Shown one piece after another: positions 39,675 to 48,343 of a stretch of 64,000 bases of DNA (position 1 is its first letter; each line of letters opens with the position of its first letter). The DNA is taken from positions 124,001 through 188,000 of the forward strand of contig NZ_FNIC01000005.1 of assembly GCF_900103935.1 (NCBI RefSeq). The letters run 5' to 3'. The position numbers and the translations under genes are program-made. The notes beneath the pieces were generated by a model that saw only the letters and a list, made by a program, of their open reading frames with translations, was not told where the DNA came from and ran no database searches. This DNA comes from Nocardioides szechwanensis (GTDB taxonomy: Bacteria > Actinomycetota > Actinomycetes > Propionibacteriales > Nocardioidaceae).

Positions 39675-40691
39675 GTGCTCATCGCACAGCGTCCCTCACT
39701 GTCGGAAGAGTCCGTCGACGAGTTCCGTTCGCGGTTCGTCATCGAGCCGCTCGAGCCTGGCTTCGGCTACACGCTCGGCAACTCCCTCCGTCGTACCCTC
39801 CTGTCGTCGATCCCCGGTGCCTCGGTCACGAGCATCAAGGTCGACACCGTCCTCCACGAGTTCTCGACCATCGAGGGCGTCAAGGAAGACGTCACCGAGA
39901 TCATCTTGAACCTGAAGGGTCTGGTCGTCTCCTCGGAGCACGACGAGCCCGTCACCATGTACCTCCGCAAGTCGGGCGCCGGTGCTGTCACCGCCGCTGA
40001 CATCGCGCCCCCGGCCGGTGTCGAGGTGCACAATCCCGAGCTCGTCATCGCCACGCTGTCCGACAAGGGCAAGCTGGAGATGGAGCTCGTCGTCGAGCGT
40101 GGCCGCGGCTACGTCTCCGCGGTCCAGAACAAGGGTGCGGACAACGAGATCGGCCGGATGCCGGTCGACTCGATCTACAGCCCCGTCCTCAAGGTGACCT
40201 ACAAGGTCGAGGCCACCCGTGTCGAGCAGCGCACCGACTTCGACAAGCTGGTCATCGACGTCGAGACCAAGCCGTCGATCCTGCCCCGCGACGCCATCGC
40301 ATCGGCCGGCAAGACGCTGGTCGAGCTGTTCGGTCTGGCCCGTGAGCTCAACGTCGAGGCCGAGGGCATCGACATCGGCCCGTCGCCCGTCGACGAGCAG
40401 CTGGCTGCCGACCTCGCCCTCCCGGTCGAGGACCTGCAGCTGACCGTCCGTTCCTACAACTGCCTCAAGCGCGAGGGCATCCACACCGTGGGTGAGCTCA
40501 TCAGCCGCTCGGAGCAGGATCTGCTCGACATCCGCAACTTCGGTGCGAAGTCGATCGACGAGGTCAAGGCCAAGCTGGTCGAGATGGGCCTGTCCCTCAA
40601 GGACAGCGCGCCCGGCTTCGACCCGCACGCTGCCCTGGCGGCGTACGGCGACGACGACGACGACGCGTTCGTCGAGGACGAGCAGTACTGA
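39675..40691 (+). CDS. rpoA: RNA polymerase alpha subunit
   Basis: The alpha subunit dimerises to start assembly of RNA polymerase and contacts promoter UP elements and activators. The 338-residue product has the N-terminal assembly domain ([32 protein letters not shown] at about residue 28). The C-terminal domain follows a linker and reads [46 protein letters not shown]. The acidic end [14 protein letters not shown] is typical of actinobacteria. GTG at 39675 follows AAAGGAAG. Confidence 0.98.
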   Translation: MLIAQRPSLSEESVDEFRSRFVIEPLEPGFGYTLGNSLRRTLLSSIPGASVTSIKVDTVLHEFSTIEGVKEDVTEIILNLKGLVVSSEHDEPVTMYLRKSGAGAVTAADIAPPAGVEVHNPELVIATLSDKGKLEMELVVERGRGYVSAVQNKGADNEIGRMPVDSIYSPVLKVTYKVEATRVEQRTDFDKLVIDVETKPSILPRDAIASAGKTLVELFGLARELNVEAEGIDIGPSPVDEQLAADLALPVEDLQLTVRSYNCLKREGIHTVGELISRSEQDLLDIRNFGAKSIDEVKAKLVEMGLSLKDSAPGFDPHAALAAYGDDDDDAFVEDEQY

Positions 40692-40696
40692 TCCAC

Positions 40697-40731
40697 CGCT
40701 GACCCGTCGCAAACTTTGCGACGGGTCAGCG
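40697..40731 (+). terminator. 17-bp perfect hairpin between rpoA and rplQ
   Basis: CGCTGACCCGTCGCAAA (40697-40713) and TTTGCGACGGGTCAGCG (40715-40731) are perfect complements around one C. The layout, with an AAACTTT apex and GACCCG/CGGGTC flanks, is that of the tuf and rplQ terminators but the stem sequence differs. This implies conserved structure with compensatory change. Confidence 0.7.
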
Positions 40732-40792
40732 TTCAGCACCACCAGCCATCTATCCCGGTACCTGACACGGCCGGGGAGAAACGAGAAGAGAA

Positions 40793-41395
40793 ATGCCCAA
40801 GCCCACCAAGGGTCCCCGCCTCGGCGGTAGCCCGGCCCACCAGCGCCTGATCCTGGCCAACCTGGCGACCCAGCTGTTCGAGCACGGTCGGATCACGACC
40901 ACCGAGGCCAAGGCGCGCGCGCTGCGTCCCCACGCCGAGAAGCTGATCACCAAGGCCAAGAAGGGCGACCTGCACAACCGTCGCATGGTCCTCAAGACCA
41001 TCCGTGACAAGGGCGTCGTGCACACCCTCTTCACTGAGATCGGGCCCAGCTTCTCGGAGCGTCCCGGCGGCTACACCCGGATCACCAAGATCGGTCCCCG
41101 CAAGGGCGACAACGCGCCCATGGCCGTGATCGAGCTCGTGACCGAGGCCTACGCGCCGTCGGCTCCCAAGACCAAGAAGGCGGCCCCGGCCCCCAAGGCT
41201 GCTCCGGTCGAGGAGACCCCGGTCGAGGAGACCCCGGTCGAGGAGACCGTGGTCGACGAGACCGCCGCCGAGGAGGCTCCCGCCGAGGAGACCGCCACGG
41301 ACGAGGCGCCCACCGAGCTCGCCGAAGAGGCGTCGCCCGAGGAGAGCGTCGTCGCCGAGGCCGAGCCCACCGAGGACGAGGCCGACAAGGCCTGA
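40793..41395 (+). CDS. rplQ: 50S ribosomal protein L17 with acidic C-terminal tail
   Basis: L17 lies near the tunnel exit of the large subunit. The first 118 residues are the standard protein ([45 protein letters not shown] and later [25 protein letters not shown]). About 80 further residues form a strongly acidic tail of E, A, P, T and V, including three exact 15-base repeats encoding VEETP (41204-41248). The tail is far longer than in most bacteria. It ends the alpha operon and is followed by the same hairpin as tuf. Confidence 0.97.
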   Translation: MPKPTKGPRLGGSPAHQRLILANLATQLFEHGRITTTEAKARALRPHAEKLITKAKKGDLHNRRMVLKTIRDKGVVHTLFTEIGPSFSERPGGYTRITKIGPRKGDNAPMAVIELVTEAYAPSAPKTKKAAPAPKAAPVEETPVEETPVEETVVDETAAEEAPAEETATDEAPTELAEEASPEESVVAEAEPTEDEADKA

Positions 41396-41410
41396 TCCCA
41401 CCGCTTCATG

Positions 41411-41443
41411 GTTGACCCGCCCGAAACTTTCGGGCGGGTCAAC
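41411..41443. terminator. Terminator shared by rplQ and the convergent reductase gene
   Basis: GTTGACCCGCCCGAAA (41411-41426) and TTTCGGGCGGGTCAAC (41428-41443) form a perfect 16-bp stem, identical to the tuf terminator at 5725-5757. It lies between convergent genes ending at 41395 and 41445, so it can serve both directions. Confidence 0.8.
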
Positions 41444-41444
41444 G

Positions 41445-42401
41445 TCATTTGGGGAGCAGCGTGGCCGCGTCGAGGCTCCGAGGGGCACCGCCCGAGCGGA
41501 CCAGGTCGTGGGTGGCGCGCTGGACCGCCTCGTTGACGGGGGCGGGGATGCCGTGGAGCCGAGCCAGCAACACGATCTCGCCCGCGAGGTAGTCGATCTC
41601 GACGCCACTGCCGCCCCGGGTGACGCTCTGCCAGGTGGAGCCACCCGCCTCGACGGACAGGTGCCCGCGTCGGCGCAGGTGGTCGCCCCGGCGCTCGGCG
41701 TCCTGCTCGGCGGTCACGACCGGGACGCCCGCCCGGCGCAGCACCTGCTCGCCCTCCTCCTGCGCGAGCCGGACGAGCTCGTCGGCCGCGGGCCCGGGTG
41801 CGCAGGTGGCGTCGACGCCGTTACCGAGGTTCATCAGGAGCTTGTGGTGCTTCCAGGCCATGATGTCGGGCCGCGCGAGCGACTCGAAGCCGCCACGGCG
41901 CAGGTCCGCCGCGATCGCCTCGGCCCGCTCGTCCGTGCCGGCTGGCACAGCCCCGATGTCGAGGATCCCCGGCGTGGGGTGGCACTTCTGCACGACCAGG
42001 CCGGGCTCGAGGTGGGTAGCCGGCAGCATCACGCAGACGGCGTACGTCGCGGCGAGCTGCCGCAGCACCGCGCGCTCGTTGGCCACGCCGTTCTGGGCGC
42101 ACACGACCGCTACGTCGGCGGGCGCGTGCGCCACCAGGTCGTCGAGGGCGGTCTGGGTCTGGTGGCCCTTCACGCAGAGCAGGACGACCGTGTCGTCGGT
42201 CCACTCGACCCCGGCCGCGGTGTCGGTCGCGGGCGCGTCGATGCGGTGCCGCCCGTCCTCCCGGTCCAGCGTCAGCCCGTCGGCCCGGATCCGGGCGAGG
42301 TGCTCGCCGCGCGCGACCAGCGTGACCGGGACACCGGCGAGGTGCAGGTTGCCCCCGATGACACCGCCGACGGCACCCGTCCCGTAGACCACGTAGCGCA
42401 C
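41445..42401 (-). CDS. Ketopantoate reductase-family protein
   Basis: A 318-residue NADP-dependent reductase of the ApbA/PanE family. The N-terminal Rossmann motif VVYGTGAVGGVIGGNLHLAG is followed by LCVKGHQTQTAL and CAQNGVANE (residues about 98-106), typical of the family. The catalytic lysine region is DIMAWKHHKLLMNLGN. GSGVEIDYLAGEIVLLARLHGIPAPVNEAVQ matches the C-terminal domain. Family members reduce 2-dehydropantoate or related oxo acids, so a role in pantothenate synthesis is possible but not certain. It converges on rplQ, and a GntR gene lies just upstream on the same strand. Confidence 0.87.
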   Translation of the reverse strand: MRYVVYGTGAVGGVIGGNLHLAGVPVTLVARGEHLARIRADGLTLDREDGRHRIDAPATDTAAGVEWTDDTVVLLCVKGHQTQTALDDLVAHAPADVAVVCAQNGVANERAVLRQLAATYAVCVMLPATHLEPGLVVQKCHPTPGILDIGAVPAGTDERAEAIAADLRRGGFESLARPDIMAWKHHKLLMNLGNGVDATCAPGPAADELVRLAQEEGEQVLRRAGVPVVTAEQDAERRGDHLRRRGHLSVEAGGSTWQSVTRGGSGVEIDYLAGEIVLLARLHGIPAPVNEAVQRATHDLVRSGGAPRSLDAATLLPK

Positions 42402-42406
42402 GTCGG

Positions 42407-42763
42407 CTAGGCCGAGGTCCAGGCGTCGCCGAGGAGCCGCTGCGTCTGGGCGAGCGTCAGCCCCGCACGGCGAGCGCTCGCGGCGAGGTCGGCCGCGACC
42501 GCCTCGACGTCCGCGGGAGCGTCCGGCGCCGCCACGAAGGTGCCCCGACGGCCCTCGGTGACCACGACGCCGTCCGCCTCGAGCTCCTTGTAGGCCCGGG
42601 CCACGGTATTGACCGCGATGCCGAGCTGGGTCGCGAGCGCGCGCACGGTCGGGAGCTTGGTGCCGGCCGGCAGGTCACCGGAGGCCGCGCGGCGCGCGAC
42701 CTGGCTGCGTACCTGCTCGAACGGGGGCTCCGGGAGCGAGGGGTCGAGCACGATGTCCACCAC
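42407..42763 (-). CDS. GntR-family regulator, short YtrA-like
   Basis: A 118-residue regulator. The winged helix spans residues about 15-75: EPPFEQVRSQVARRAASGDLPAGTKLPTVRALATQLGIAVNTVARAYKELEADGVVVTEGRRGTFV. The C-terminal 40 residues are two helices, without the sensor domain of larger GntR proteins, as in the YtrA subfamily. GTG at 42763 is chosen; further upstream the frame is a shadow of the kinase. It is divergent from the PfkB kinase with 39 bases between and lies 5 bases from the reductase gene. Confidence 0.9.
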   Translation of the reverse strand: MVDIVLDPSLPEPPFEQVRSQVARRAASGDLPAGTKLPTVRALATQLGIAVNTVARAYKELEADGVVVTEGRRGTFVAAPDAPADVEAVAADLAASARRAGLTLAQTQRLLGDAWTSA

Positions 42764-42802
42764 CCGGGGAAGGTATCGCAGCCGGGGTGGTAGGGATGGT
42801 CC

Positions 42803-43666
42803 GTGGATCCCTACGTGCTGGTCGTCGGTGAGTCGCTGGTCGACGTCGTCCTCGAGCCCGACGGCAGCCGGACCGAGTGGCCGGGGGGGAGTGCCGCCAA
42901 CGTGGCCGTCGCCCTGGCGCGGCTCGGCCGGCCCGTCCGGTTCGCCACGGCGTACGCCGACGACGCGCGGGGGCGCGCGATCGCCGAGCACCTGGGGCGC
43001 GACGACGTGGTGCTGGCCACCGATCCCTACGCCGTCGAGCGCACCTCCTCGGCCGAGGCGACGATCGCGGCGGACGGGTCGGCGTCGTACGTGTTCGACC
43101 TGGACTGGCGGCTCAACCCGCTCGGCGACGAGAGCCCGCGCTTCGTCCACGTCTGCTCGATCGGAGCGGTGCTGAAGCCGGGCGCCGACGACGTCCTGGC
43201 GATCGTGGAGCGGCTCACCGGGGCCACCGTCACCTACGACATCAACGCCCGGCCGGCGATCACCGGCACCGGCGCCGGCCTCGTCGCCCGGGTCGAGCGG
43301 GTCGTCGCGGCCTCGCACCTGGTCAAGGCCAGCGACGAGGACCTGGCGGCGCTCTACCCCGGCCGCTCCCTCATCGACGCGGCGGCGCACCTCCTCGGGC
43401 TCGGGCCCCGCGCGGTCGCCGTCACCCGGGGCGCCGGCGGCGCGACCTGGCTGGACGCGGGCGGCGTCGTCGAGGTCGAGGCACCCAGTGTCACCGTCGC
43501 CGACACGATCGGGGCCGGCGACACGTTCAGCGCGGCGATCGTCGACGCGCTGTGGGACGACCCCGGCCGCGACCCGGCCGAGGTCCTGGCCCACGCCGTA
43601 CGGGCCGCGGCGGTGACCGTGTCGCGACCCGGTGCCGACCCGCCGTACCGTCACGAACTGGGATAG
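42803..43666 (+). CDS. PfkB-family carbohydrate kinase
   Basis: A 287-residue sugar or nucleoside kinase, probably fructokinase-like. The first PfkB signature is WPGGSAANVAVALARLGRPVRFATAYADDARG (about residue 27). The second, VADTIGAGDTFSAAIVDAL (about residue 232), has the catalytic aspartate and the anion hole GAGD. GTG at 42803 gives the usual start DPYVLVVGESLVDVV. It is divergent from the GntR gene, which may regulate it. A 70-bp palindrome separates it from the convergent reductase fusion. The substrate is not determined. Confidence 0.88.
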   Translation: MDPYVLVVGESLVDVVLEPDGSRTEWPGGSAANVAVALARLGRPVRFATAYADDARGRAIAEHLGRDDVVLATDPYAVERTSSAEATIAADGSASYVFDLDWRLNPLGDESPRFVHVCSIGAVLKPGADDVLAIVERLTGATVTYDINARPAITGTGAGLVARVERVVAASHLVKASDEDLAALYPGRSLIDAAAHLLGLGPRAVAVTRGAGGATWLDAGGVVEVEAPSVTVADTIGAGDTFSAAIVDALWDDPGRDPAEVLAHAVRAAAVTVSRPGADPPYRHELG

Positions 43667-43669
43667 GGC

Positions 43670-43739
43670 CCGGAAAGTACGGAACGCAATCGACCCTGCA
43701 GCGGCCGCATCGGGTCGATCTCGTTCCGTACTTTCCCGG
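43670..43739. repeat. 70-bp palindromic element, copy 1
   Basis: CGGAAAGTACGGAACG (43671-43686) and CGTTCCGTACTTTCCCGG (43722-43739) are inverted arms. An inner pair, ATCGACCC/GGGTCGAT, lies around a GCGGCCGC centre. Copy 2 at 54564-54634 has the same arms but a different centre. Both lie between convergent genes, so a bidirectional terminator or a mobile palindrome is likely. Confidence 0.75.
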
Positions 43740-43758
43740 ACTTGTCCACAGACGAGGG

Positions 43759-45422
43759 TCAGCCGGGCGCCAGGTAGGCGTGCACGAGAGGTACGACGGA
43801 CGCGCCCTCGCCGGTGGCCGCCGCGACCCGCTTCATGGAGTTGGCGCGGATGTCGCCGACCGCGAAGACCCCGTTGACGGTGGTGGCGAGGTTGGCCGGA
43901 GGGAGCTCGCCGGCCCAGCGCTCGGTGGGGATGTCGCGGCCGGTGAGCACGAAGCCGCGCCGGTCGCGCGCGACCTCAGGCGGGAGCCAGTCGCAGTTGG
44001 GCTCGGCGCCGAGCAGCAGGAACAGCCCGTCGGCCCCGCGACGGGTGACCGCGCCGGTCGTCGTGTCGCGGATGTCGAGCCACTCGAGGCGGCCGTCGCC
44101 ACCACCGTCGGCGATCTCGGAGCAGGGCTGCACCGTGATCCGCGCGTTGTACTCGATCTCGCCGATCAGGTACTGCGACATCGTCTCGGCGAGCGCGGGC
44201 CGGCGGACCAGGATCGTGACCGACGCGGCGAAGCGGGCCAGGTGGATCGCGGCCTGACCGGCCGAGTTGCCGCCGCCGACCACGACGACGTCGGCGCCCT
44301 CCATCTCGCGGGCGGCCGACATGGCACTGCCGTAGTAGACCCCGAAGCCGACGAGGTCCTCGATCGTGTGGATGCCGAGCTTGCGGTAGGCGACCCCGGT
44401 AGCGACGACGACGGTGCTGGCCTGCACGCTGCCGCCCCCGGTGGACAGAACGTGCGCCCCGTCGGGCCGGGTCTCCAGCGACGCGACGTCCCAGCCGGTG
44501 TAGAACTGCGTGCCGAACCGCAGCGCCTGGTTGCGCGCCCGCTGGGCCAGCCGCATCCCGGAGATGCCGCGCGGGAAGCCGAGGTAGTTGCGGATCATCG
44601 AGCTGGTGCCGGCCTGGCCGCCGATCGCCTCGGCCTCTAGCACCACGGTGGTCAGGCCCTCGGAGGCGCCGTAGACCGCGGCGGCGAGGCCCGCCGGGCC
44701 GGCCCCCACGATCGCCAGGTCGACGACCCCCTCGACCCTCACGTCGCCCGGGGCGCCGTACAGCGAGATCGCGACGTCGCGCACCGAGGTGGCGACGAAC
44801 GGCGGCCGGCCGGGCGTCGTCACGATCGGGTACGTCGGTCCGCCCGGCGTCGCGCACTCGGCGACCGCCTCGCGGCCGATCTCGGTGTCGGGGGTGTGGA
44901 AGCCGGACGGCATGCCCATGCGGTCGGCGTAGTCGCGATCGCGCTCGTCAGGGCGTCCGGGGCCGGCGCCACGATCCGCACGCTCTCGACCTCGGGCTTG
45001 GCGACCGTCGAGCCCCAGTCGGACAGCAGCTCGACGACGGCGCCGTGGAACTCCTCGTCGCGCACGCCGCGCGGCATCAGCAGGTAGGCGTCGTACTTGC
45101 CCTTCGCCATGCCGGGCCGCAGCGCCGGTGCGCGGTCGAGGAAGTAGGTCCAGTGGGCGGCGATGATGCGACGCGCCGTGGGGATGACGGTGCGCCACTT
45201 GTGGAAGGCCTCGAGGACGTGGGCGTCGGGGAGCTCGGTGTCGGAGACGAAGAGCGCCACCTGCCCGCCGGCGTCGAGGACGCGCCTGGCCACCTCGTTG
45301 GCCTCGGCGCAGGAGCCAGCGGTGTAGAGGTCGTAGTCGCGGGCATAGCGCCCGAACTCGTCGAGGAGGAAGGCGGCGTGCTCTGCTGAGACCAGGATGA
45401 TGGCGGGCTGCACACAGACCAT
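43759..45422 (-). pseudogene. Receiver-like/thioredoxin-reductase fusion with frameshift
   Basis: One gene in two frames. The N-terminal part (from 45422, [33 protein letters not shown]) is a receiver-like domain of about 150 residues. The rest is a two-domain flavoprotein of thioredoxin reductase type: FAD motif [27 protein letters not shown] motif [21 protein letters not shown] and end [24 protein letters not shown]. The switch lies at the G4 run 44959-44962; one added base joins APAPG to [18 protein letters not shown]. The redox C-x-x-C before the NADPH motif is absent ([12 protein letters not shown]), so it is not a true thioredoxin reductase. This is pseudogene or sequencing error. Confidence 0.82.
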
Positions 45423-45447
45423 TATCCCGACCTGCGAAACTGGGCGG

Positions 45448-46242
45448 GTGCGGCTGAGGATCGAGTGTGCCTATGACGGCACCGACTTCCACGGCTGGGC
45501 GACCCAGCCGGGGCTGCGCACGGTGCAGGACGTGCTCAACCACGCGCTGATGACGGTCCTGCGGCGCGAGTCGGTCGCGACGGTCTGCGCGGGGCGCACC
45601 GACGCAGGGGTGCACGCCCGCGGGCAGGTCGTCCACGTCGACGTGGACCGCGACCAGGTCCCGCCCCACCTGCTGCGCCGGCTCAACGGGGTGCTGCCGG
45701 CCGACGTGCGGGTGCGTGACGTCGGCGAGGCGCCGCCCGGTTTCGACGCCCGGTTCTCGGCCCTGTGGCGGCGCTACGCCTACCGGATCGCCGACGACCC
45801 CGCGTTGGTCGACCCGCTGACCCGGCACCACGTCCTGGTCTGGTCACGCCCGCTCGACATCGATGCCATGAACGAGGCGTCGGCGCTGCTGGTCGGCCAC
45901 CACGACTTCGCGTCCTTCTGCCGCCGTCGCGAGGGCGCCACCACGATCCGCACGCTGCTCGACCTGTCGTGGTCGCGCTCGCCCGCGGGGCTCGCCGAGG
46001 CCACGGTGCGCGCGGACGCGTTCTGCCACAGCATGGTGCGCGCGCTGGTCGGCTGCCTGCTGGCCGTCGGCGACGGCCGCGAGTCGCCAGAGTGGGCGGG
46101 CCGGATCCTCCACGCGGGGCGGCGCGACCCGTCGGTGACGGTGGCCCACCCGCACGGGCTCACGCTCGAGGAGGTCGCCTACCCAGCCGACGCCGAGATG
46201 GCCTCGCGGGCCACGACGACGAGGGCCCGACGCGATGGATGA
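45448..46242 (+). CDS. truA: tRNA pseudouridine(38-40) synthase
   Basis: TruA makes pseudouridine at positions 38-40 of many tRNAs. The 264-residue product has the catalytic aspartate in [20 protein letters not shown] (about residue 53) and the family segments [29 protein letters not shown] and [23 protein letters not shown] at 45448 is the usual start. In many actinobacteria truA follows rplQ; here about 4 kb separates them. It overlaps the downstream methyltransferase by 8 bases. Confidence 0.95.
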   Translation: MRLRIECAYDGTDFHGWATQPGLRTVQDVLNHALMTVLRRESVATVCAGRTDAGVHARGQVVHVDVDRDQVPPHLLRRLNGVLPADVRVRDVGEAPPGFDARFSALWRRYAYRIADDPALVDPLTRHHVLVWSRPLDIDAMNEASALLVGHHDFASFCRRREGATTIRTLLDLSWSRSPAGLAEATVRADAFCHSMVRALVGCLLAVGDGRESPEWAGRILHAGRRDPSVTVAHPHGLTLEEVAYPADAEMASRATTTRARRDG

Positions 46243-46831
46243 CCACTACTTCTCGGCCGACCCGGCGGTCGCGTTCAAGCGCTCTCCCGTGGTCGCCTCG
46301 GTGTGGGGCCACGAGCTGCGCCTGACCAGCGGGTCGGGGGTCTTCGCCAACGGCCGCGTCGACATCGGTACGTCGATCCTGTTCCGCGAGACCGAGCCGC
46401 CCGCGGGTGGGCGGGTCCTCGACCTGGGCTGTGGCTTCGGCGTGATCGGGCTCGCGATCGCCGTCGCCGCTCCGACCGCGGTCGTGACGGCCGTCGACGT
46501 CAACGAGCGGGCCGTGCTGCTGGCCAACGAGAACGCCGCGTCGCTCGGCGTGGGCGACCGCTTCGTGGCCGCGACCCCCGACGGCGTCGACACGACTGCG
46601 ACGTACGACGAGATCTGGTCGAACCCGCCGATCCGGATCGGCAAGCAGGCACTCCACGAGCTGCTGCTGACCTGGCTGCCGCGCCTGGCGCCGGGCGGGC
46701 GCGCGGTCATGGTCGTCGGCAAGAACCTCGGCGCCGACTCCCTCCAGCGCTGGCTGGGGGAGCAGGGCTACCCGACCGAGCGCCTGGCCAGTGCCAAGGG
46801 CTTCCGGGTGCTGGAGTCGCGCCGCGCCTAG
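46235..46831 (+). CDS. Class I methyltransferase, RsmC-like
   Basis: A 198-residue S-adenosylmethionine methyltransferase of the MTS family. It resembles the C-terminal catalytic half of RsmC/RlmG, which methylates guanine N2 in rRNA. SAM motif I is [20 protein letters not shown] (about residue 59), and the catalytic NPPIRIG (about 130) replaces the usual NPPFH of Rsm[19 protein letters not shown] follows. It starts inside truA by 8 bases, suggesting coupling and an RNA-modification role. The exact target is unknown. Confidence 0.87.
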   Translation: MDDHYFSADPAVAFKRSPVVASVWGHELRLTSGSGVFANGRVDIGTSILFRETEPPAGGRVLDLGCGFGVIGLAIAVAAPTAVVTAVDVNERAVLLANENAASLGVGDRFVAATPDGVDTTATYDEIWSNPPIRIGKQALHELLLTWLPRLAPGGRAVMVVGKNLGADSLQRWLGEQGYPTERLASAKGFRVLESRRA

Positions 46832-46851
46832 GCCCTCGCAGCGGCTCAGTC

Positions 46852-47778
46852 CTAGACGCCACCGTCGACGAACATCGTCAGCCGGGTCACCGTCTGGTCC
46901 TTGTCGCCGGCGATGTGGCCGTTGACCGCGCGCACGGCCCACCCCAGCCGGGTCGCCAGCCGCACCGCCTCCGCCAGGTCGGCGTGCGAGAGGTGCGGGT
47001 AGGCGGCCGCGTAGGGCGCGAGGAACGTGTCGCGGAAGGGGGCGGTGTCGACGGAGCTCTCCTCGTCGTCGAGCCCCCAGGCGAGCTGGCCCTCGAGCGC
47101 GACCGACAGCACGAAGAACGGGTGGGACACGCACGCGTCACCCCAGTCCAGGACCCAGTGGCGGCCGTCGCGCACGTAGATCTGGCCGTCGTGGAGGTCG
47201 TCGTGCTGCACGCTGTCGCGGATGCCGTACGGCGCGAGCCGCGCGGACAGGTCGGCCACCTGGGCTGCGGCCTCGCGGAAGCGCGGCTCGGCGTCGATCT
47301 CGTCCATCAGGGCGGCGTAGCCCGCGGGGAGGGTGGCGAGCCGCAGGTCCGGTACGCCGAGGGCGAGCAGGTGGTCGACGTCGTCCTCCAGCGCCAGGCT
47401 GATCCGGGCCACGGCGTCCAGGGCGTGGTGCCACCGCTCGAGGCTCTGCTCGACCTCGATCAGCTCACGGAGTCGCTCGCCGCCGTCGCTCATCAGCATC
47501 CAGCCGCGGTCGAGGTCGACCGCCAGGAGGGCCTGGACGAGGTCCGGGACCCGCTCGGTGAGCAACGTGACGAGGGCCGCCTCGTGCTCGAGCGGACCGT
47601 GGTTGGCCTTGAACCAGACCGGCCCGGTCGTCGTCGGCACCTTGAGCACCGTCGACCACGTCTCCAGGTGCGGCTGCTCGACCTCGCCCGCGCGCACCAG
47701 CCCGAGCGAGGCGGTCTGCTCGTCGATCCACGCATGGGCGCCGGCCAGCCAGGCCGGGTCGCTCCAGAGCTCTTTCAC
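46852..47778 (-). CDS. Aminoglycoside phosphotransferase-fold protein
   Basis: A 308-residue kinase-fold protein of the APH family. The catalytic loop is SVQHDDLHDGQIYV (about residue 203; H-x-D pattern), followed by WVLDWGDACVSHPFF, the DxD metal-binding motif. The N-terminal part has VLKVPTTTGPVWFKAN, the nucleotide-binding lysine. GTG at 47778 (MKELWSDPAWLAG) is a tentative start, as no good ribosome-binding site is seen; an ATG at 47883 would overlap the next gene. Most actinobacterial members are not resistance enzymes, and the substrate is unknown. Confidence 0.8.
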   Translation of the reverse strand: MKELWSDPAWLAGAHAWIDEQTASLGLVRAGEVEQPHLETWSTVLKVPTTTGPVWFKANHGPLEHEAALVTLLTERVPDLVQALLAVDLDRGWMLMSDGGERLRELIEVEQSLERWHHALDAVARISLALEDDVDHLLALGVPDLRLATLPAGYAALMDEIDAEPRFREAAAQVADLSARLAPYGIRDSVQHDDLHDGQIYVRDGRHWVLDWGDACVSHPFFVLSVALEGQLAWGLDDEESSVDTAPFRDTFLAPYAAAYPHLSHADLAEAVRLATRLGWAVRAVNGHIAGDKDQTVTRLTMFVDGGV

Positions 47779-47846
47779 AGGAGATGTGTAGCGCCTCGGC
47801 GCCACCCACCGCACGGGGTTTTGCTCGGGGACCTCCGACTCGGCGG

Positions 47847-48314
47847 TCAGCTCTCGTCGTCGGTGTCGTTCAGGGCGGGGCACACCGCGACCAGCTCGCC
47901 GTACAGGCGCACCTCGGCCGCGGGCAGCGCCTTGGCCGTGATGCTCTGGTAGGAGGTGGCGAGGGCGTTCTCCTCGGCGAAGGACCGGGTCCGGCTGTAG
48001 GCACCCATCAGCCCGAGCACCGCCTGAGTGACCTCCGCATCGATCTCACCCTCGGACGCCACCGCCTCCGCGAGCCGGCCCATGGCGGTGTCGTAGGCGG
48101 CCAGGCCTCCGGTGGTGAACTGGCCCCGGGCCACGCCGTCGCGTGGCCCGTCCAGGGCGGCGTGGGCGACCGCGGCCAGTCGGCAGGTCTGGGACGTCGC
48201 GTCGGGCGTCGCGTCCTGGTCGTCGTCGTCTCCGTCGCCGCTGCAGGCCGACAGGGAGGCGGCCAGCGCGATGACGGCGACGAATGGGGCCGTGGCCCGG
48301 GGGAGAGTCTTCAT
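47847..48314 (-). CDS. Predicted lipoprotein
   Basis: A 155-residue protein with a lipoprotein signal: MKTLPRATAPFVAVIALAASLSAC, cleavage before Cys24. An acidic linker (SGDGDDDDQD) and a helical domain of about 110 residues follow, with two further cysteines. ATG at 48314 is preceded by AAGGAG. It should be anchored on the outer face of the cytoplasmic membrane. No family is recognised. It follows the acyl-CoA dehydrogenase genes on the same strand with a 29-base gap, but a functional link is not evident. Confidence 0.82.
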   Translation of the reverse strand: MKTLPRATAPFVAVIALAASLSACSGDGDDDDQDATPDATSQTCRLAAVAHAALDGPRDGVARGQFTTGGLAAYDTAMGRLAEAVASEGEIDAEVTQAVLGLMGAYSRTRSFAEENALATSYQSITAKALPAAEVRLYGELVAVCPALNDTDDES

Positions 48315-48343
48315 ACGCGCTCCTTGCCCACTCTCCGCCCGGT

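Noticed and set aside
41204..41300. Short tandem repeats that might suggest a CRISPR or minisatellite
   Set aside because: Units are 15 bases, in frame and encode the VEETP tail of L17; there are no spacers.
43670..43739. Palindrome as an insertion-sequence end or attachment site
   Set aside because: There is no transposase or integrase nearby and no target duplication. Both copies sit between convergent genes, which favours a terminator or small palindromic repeat.
46852..47778. Aminoglycoside resistance gene
   Set aside because: Only the general phosphotransferase fold is supported. Subfamily features of known resistance enzymes were not recognised.
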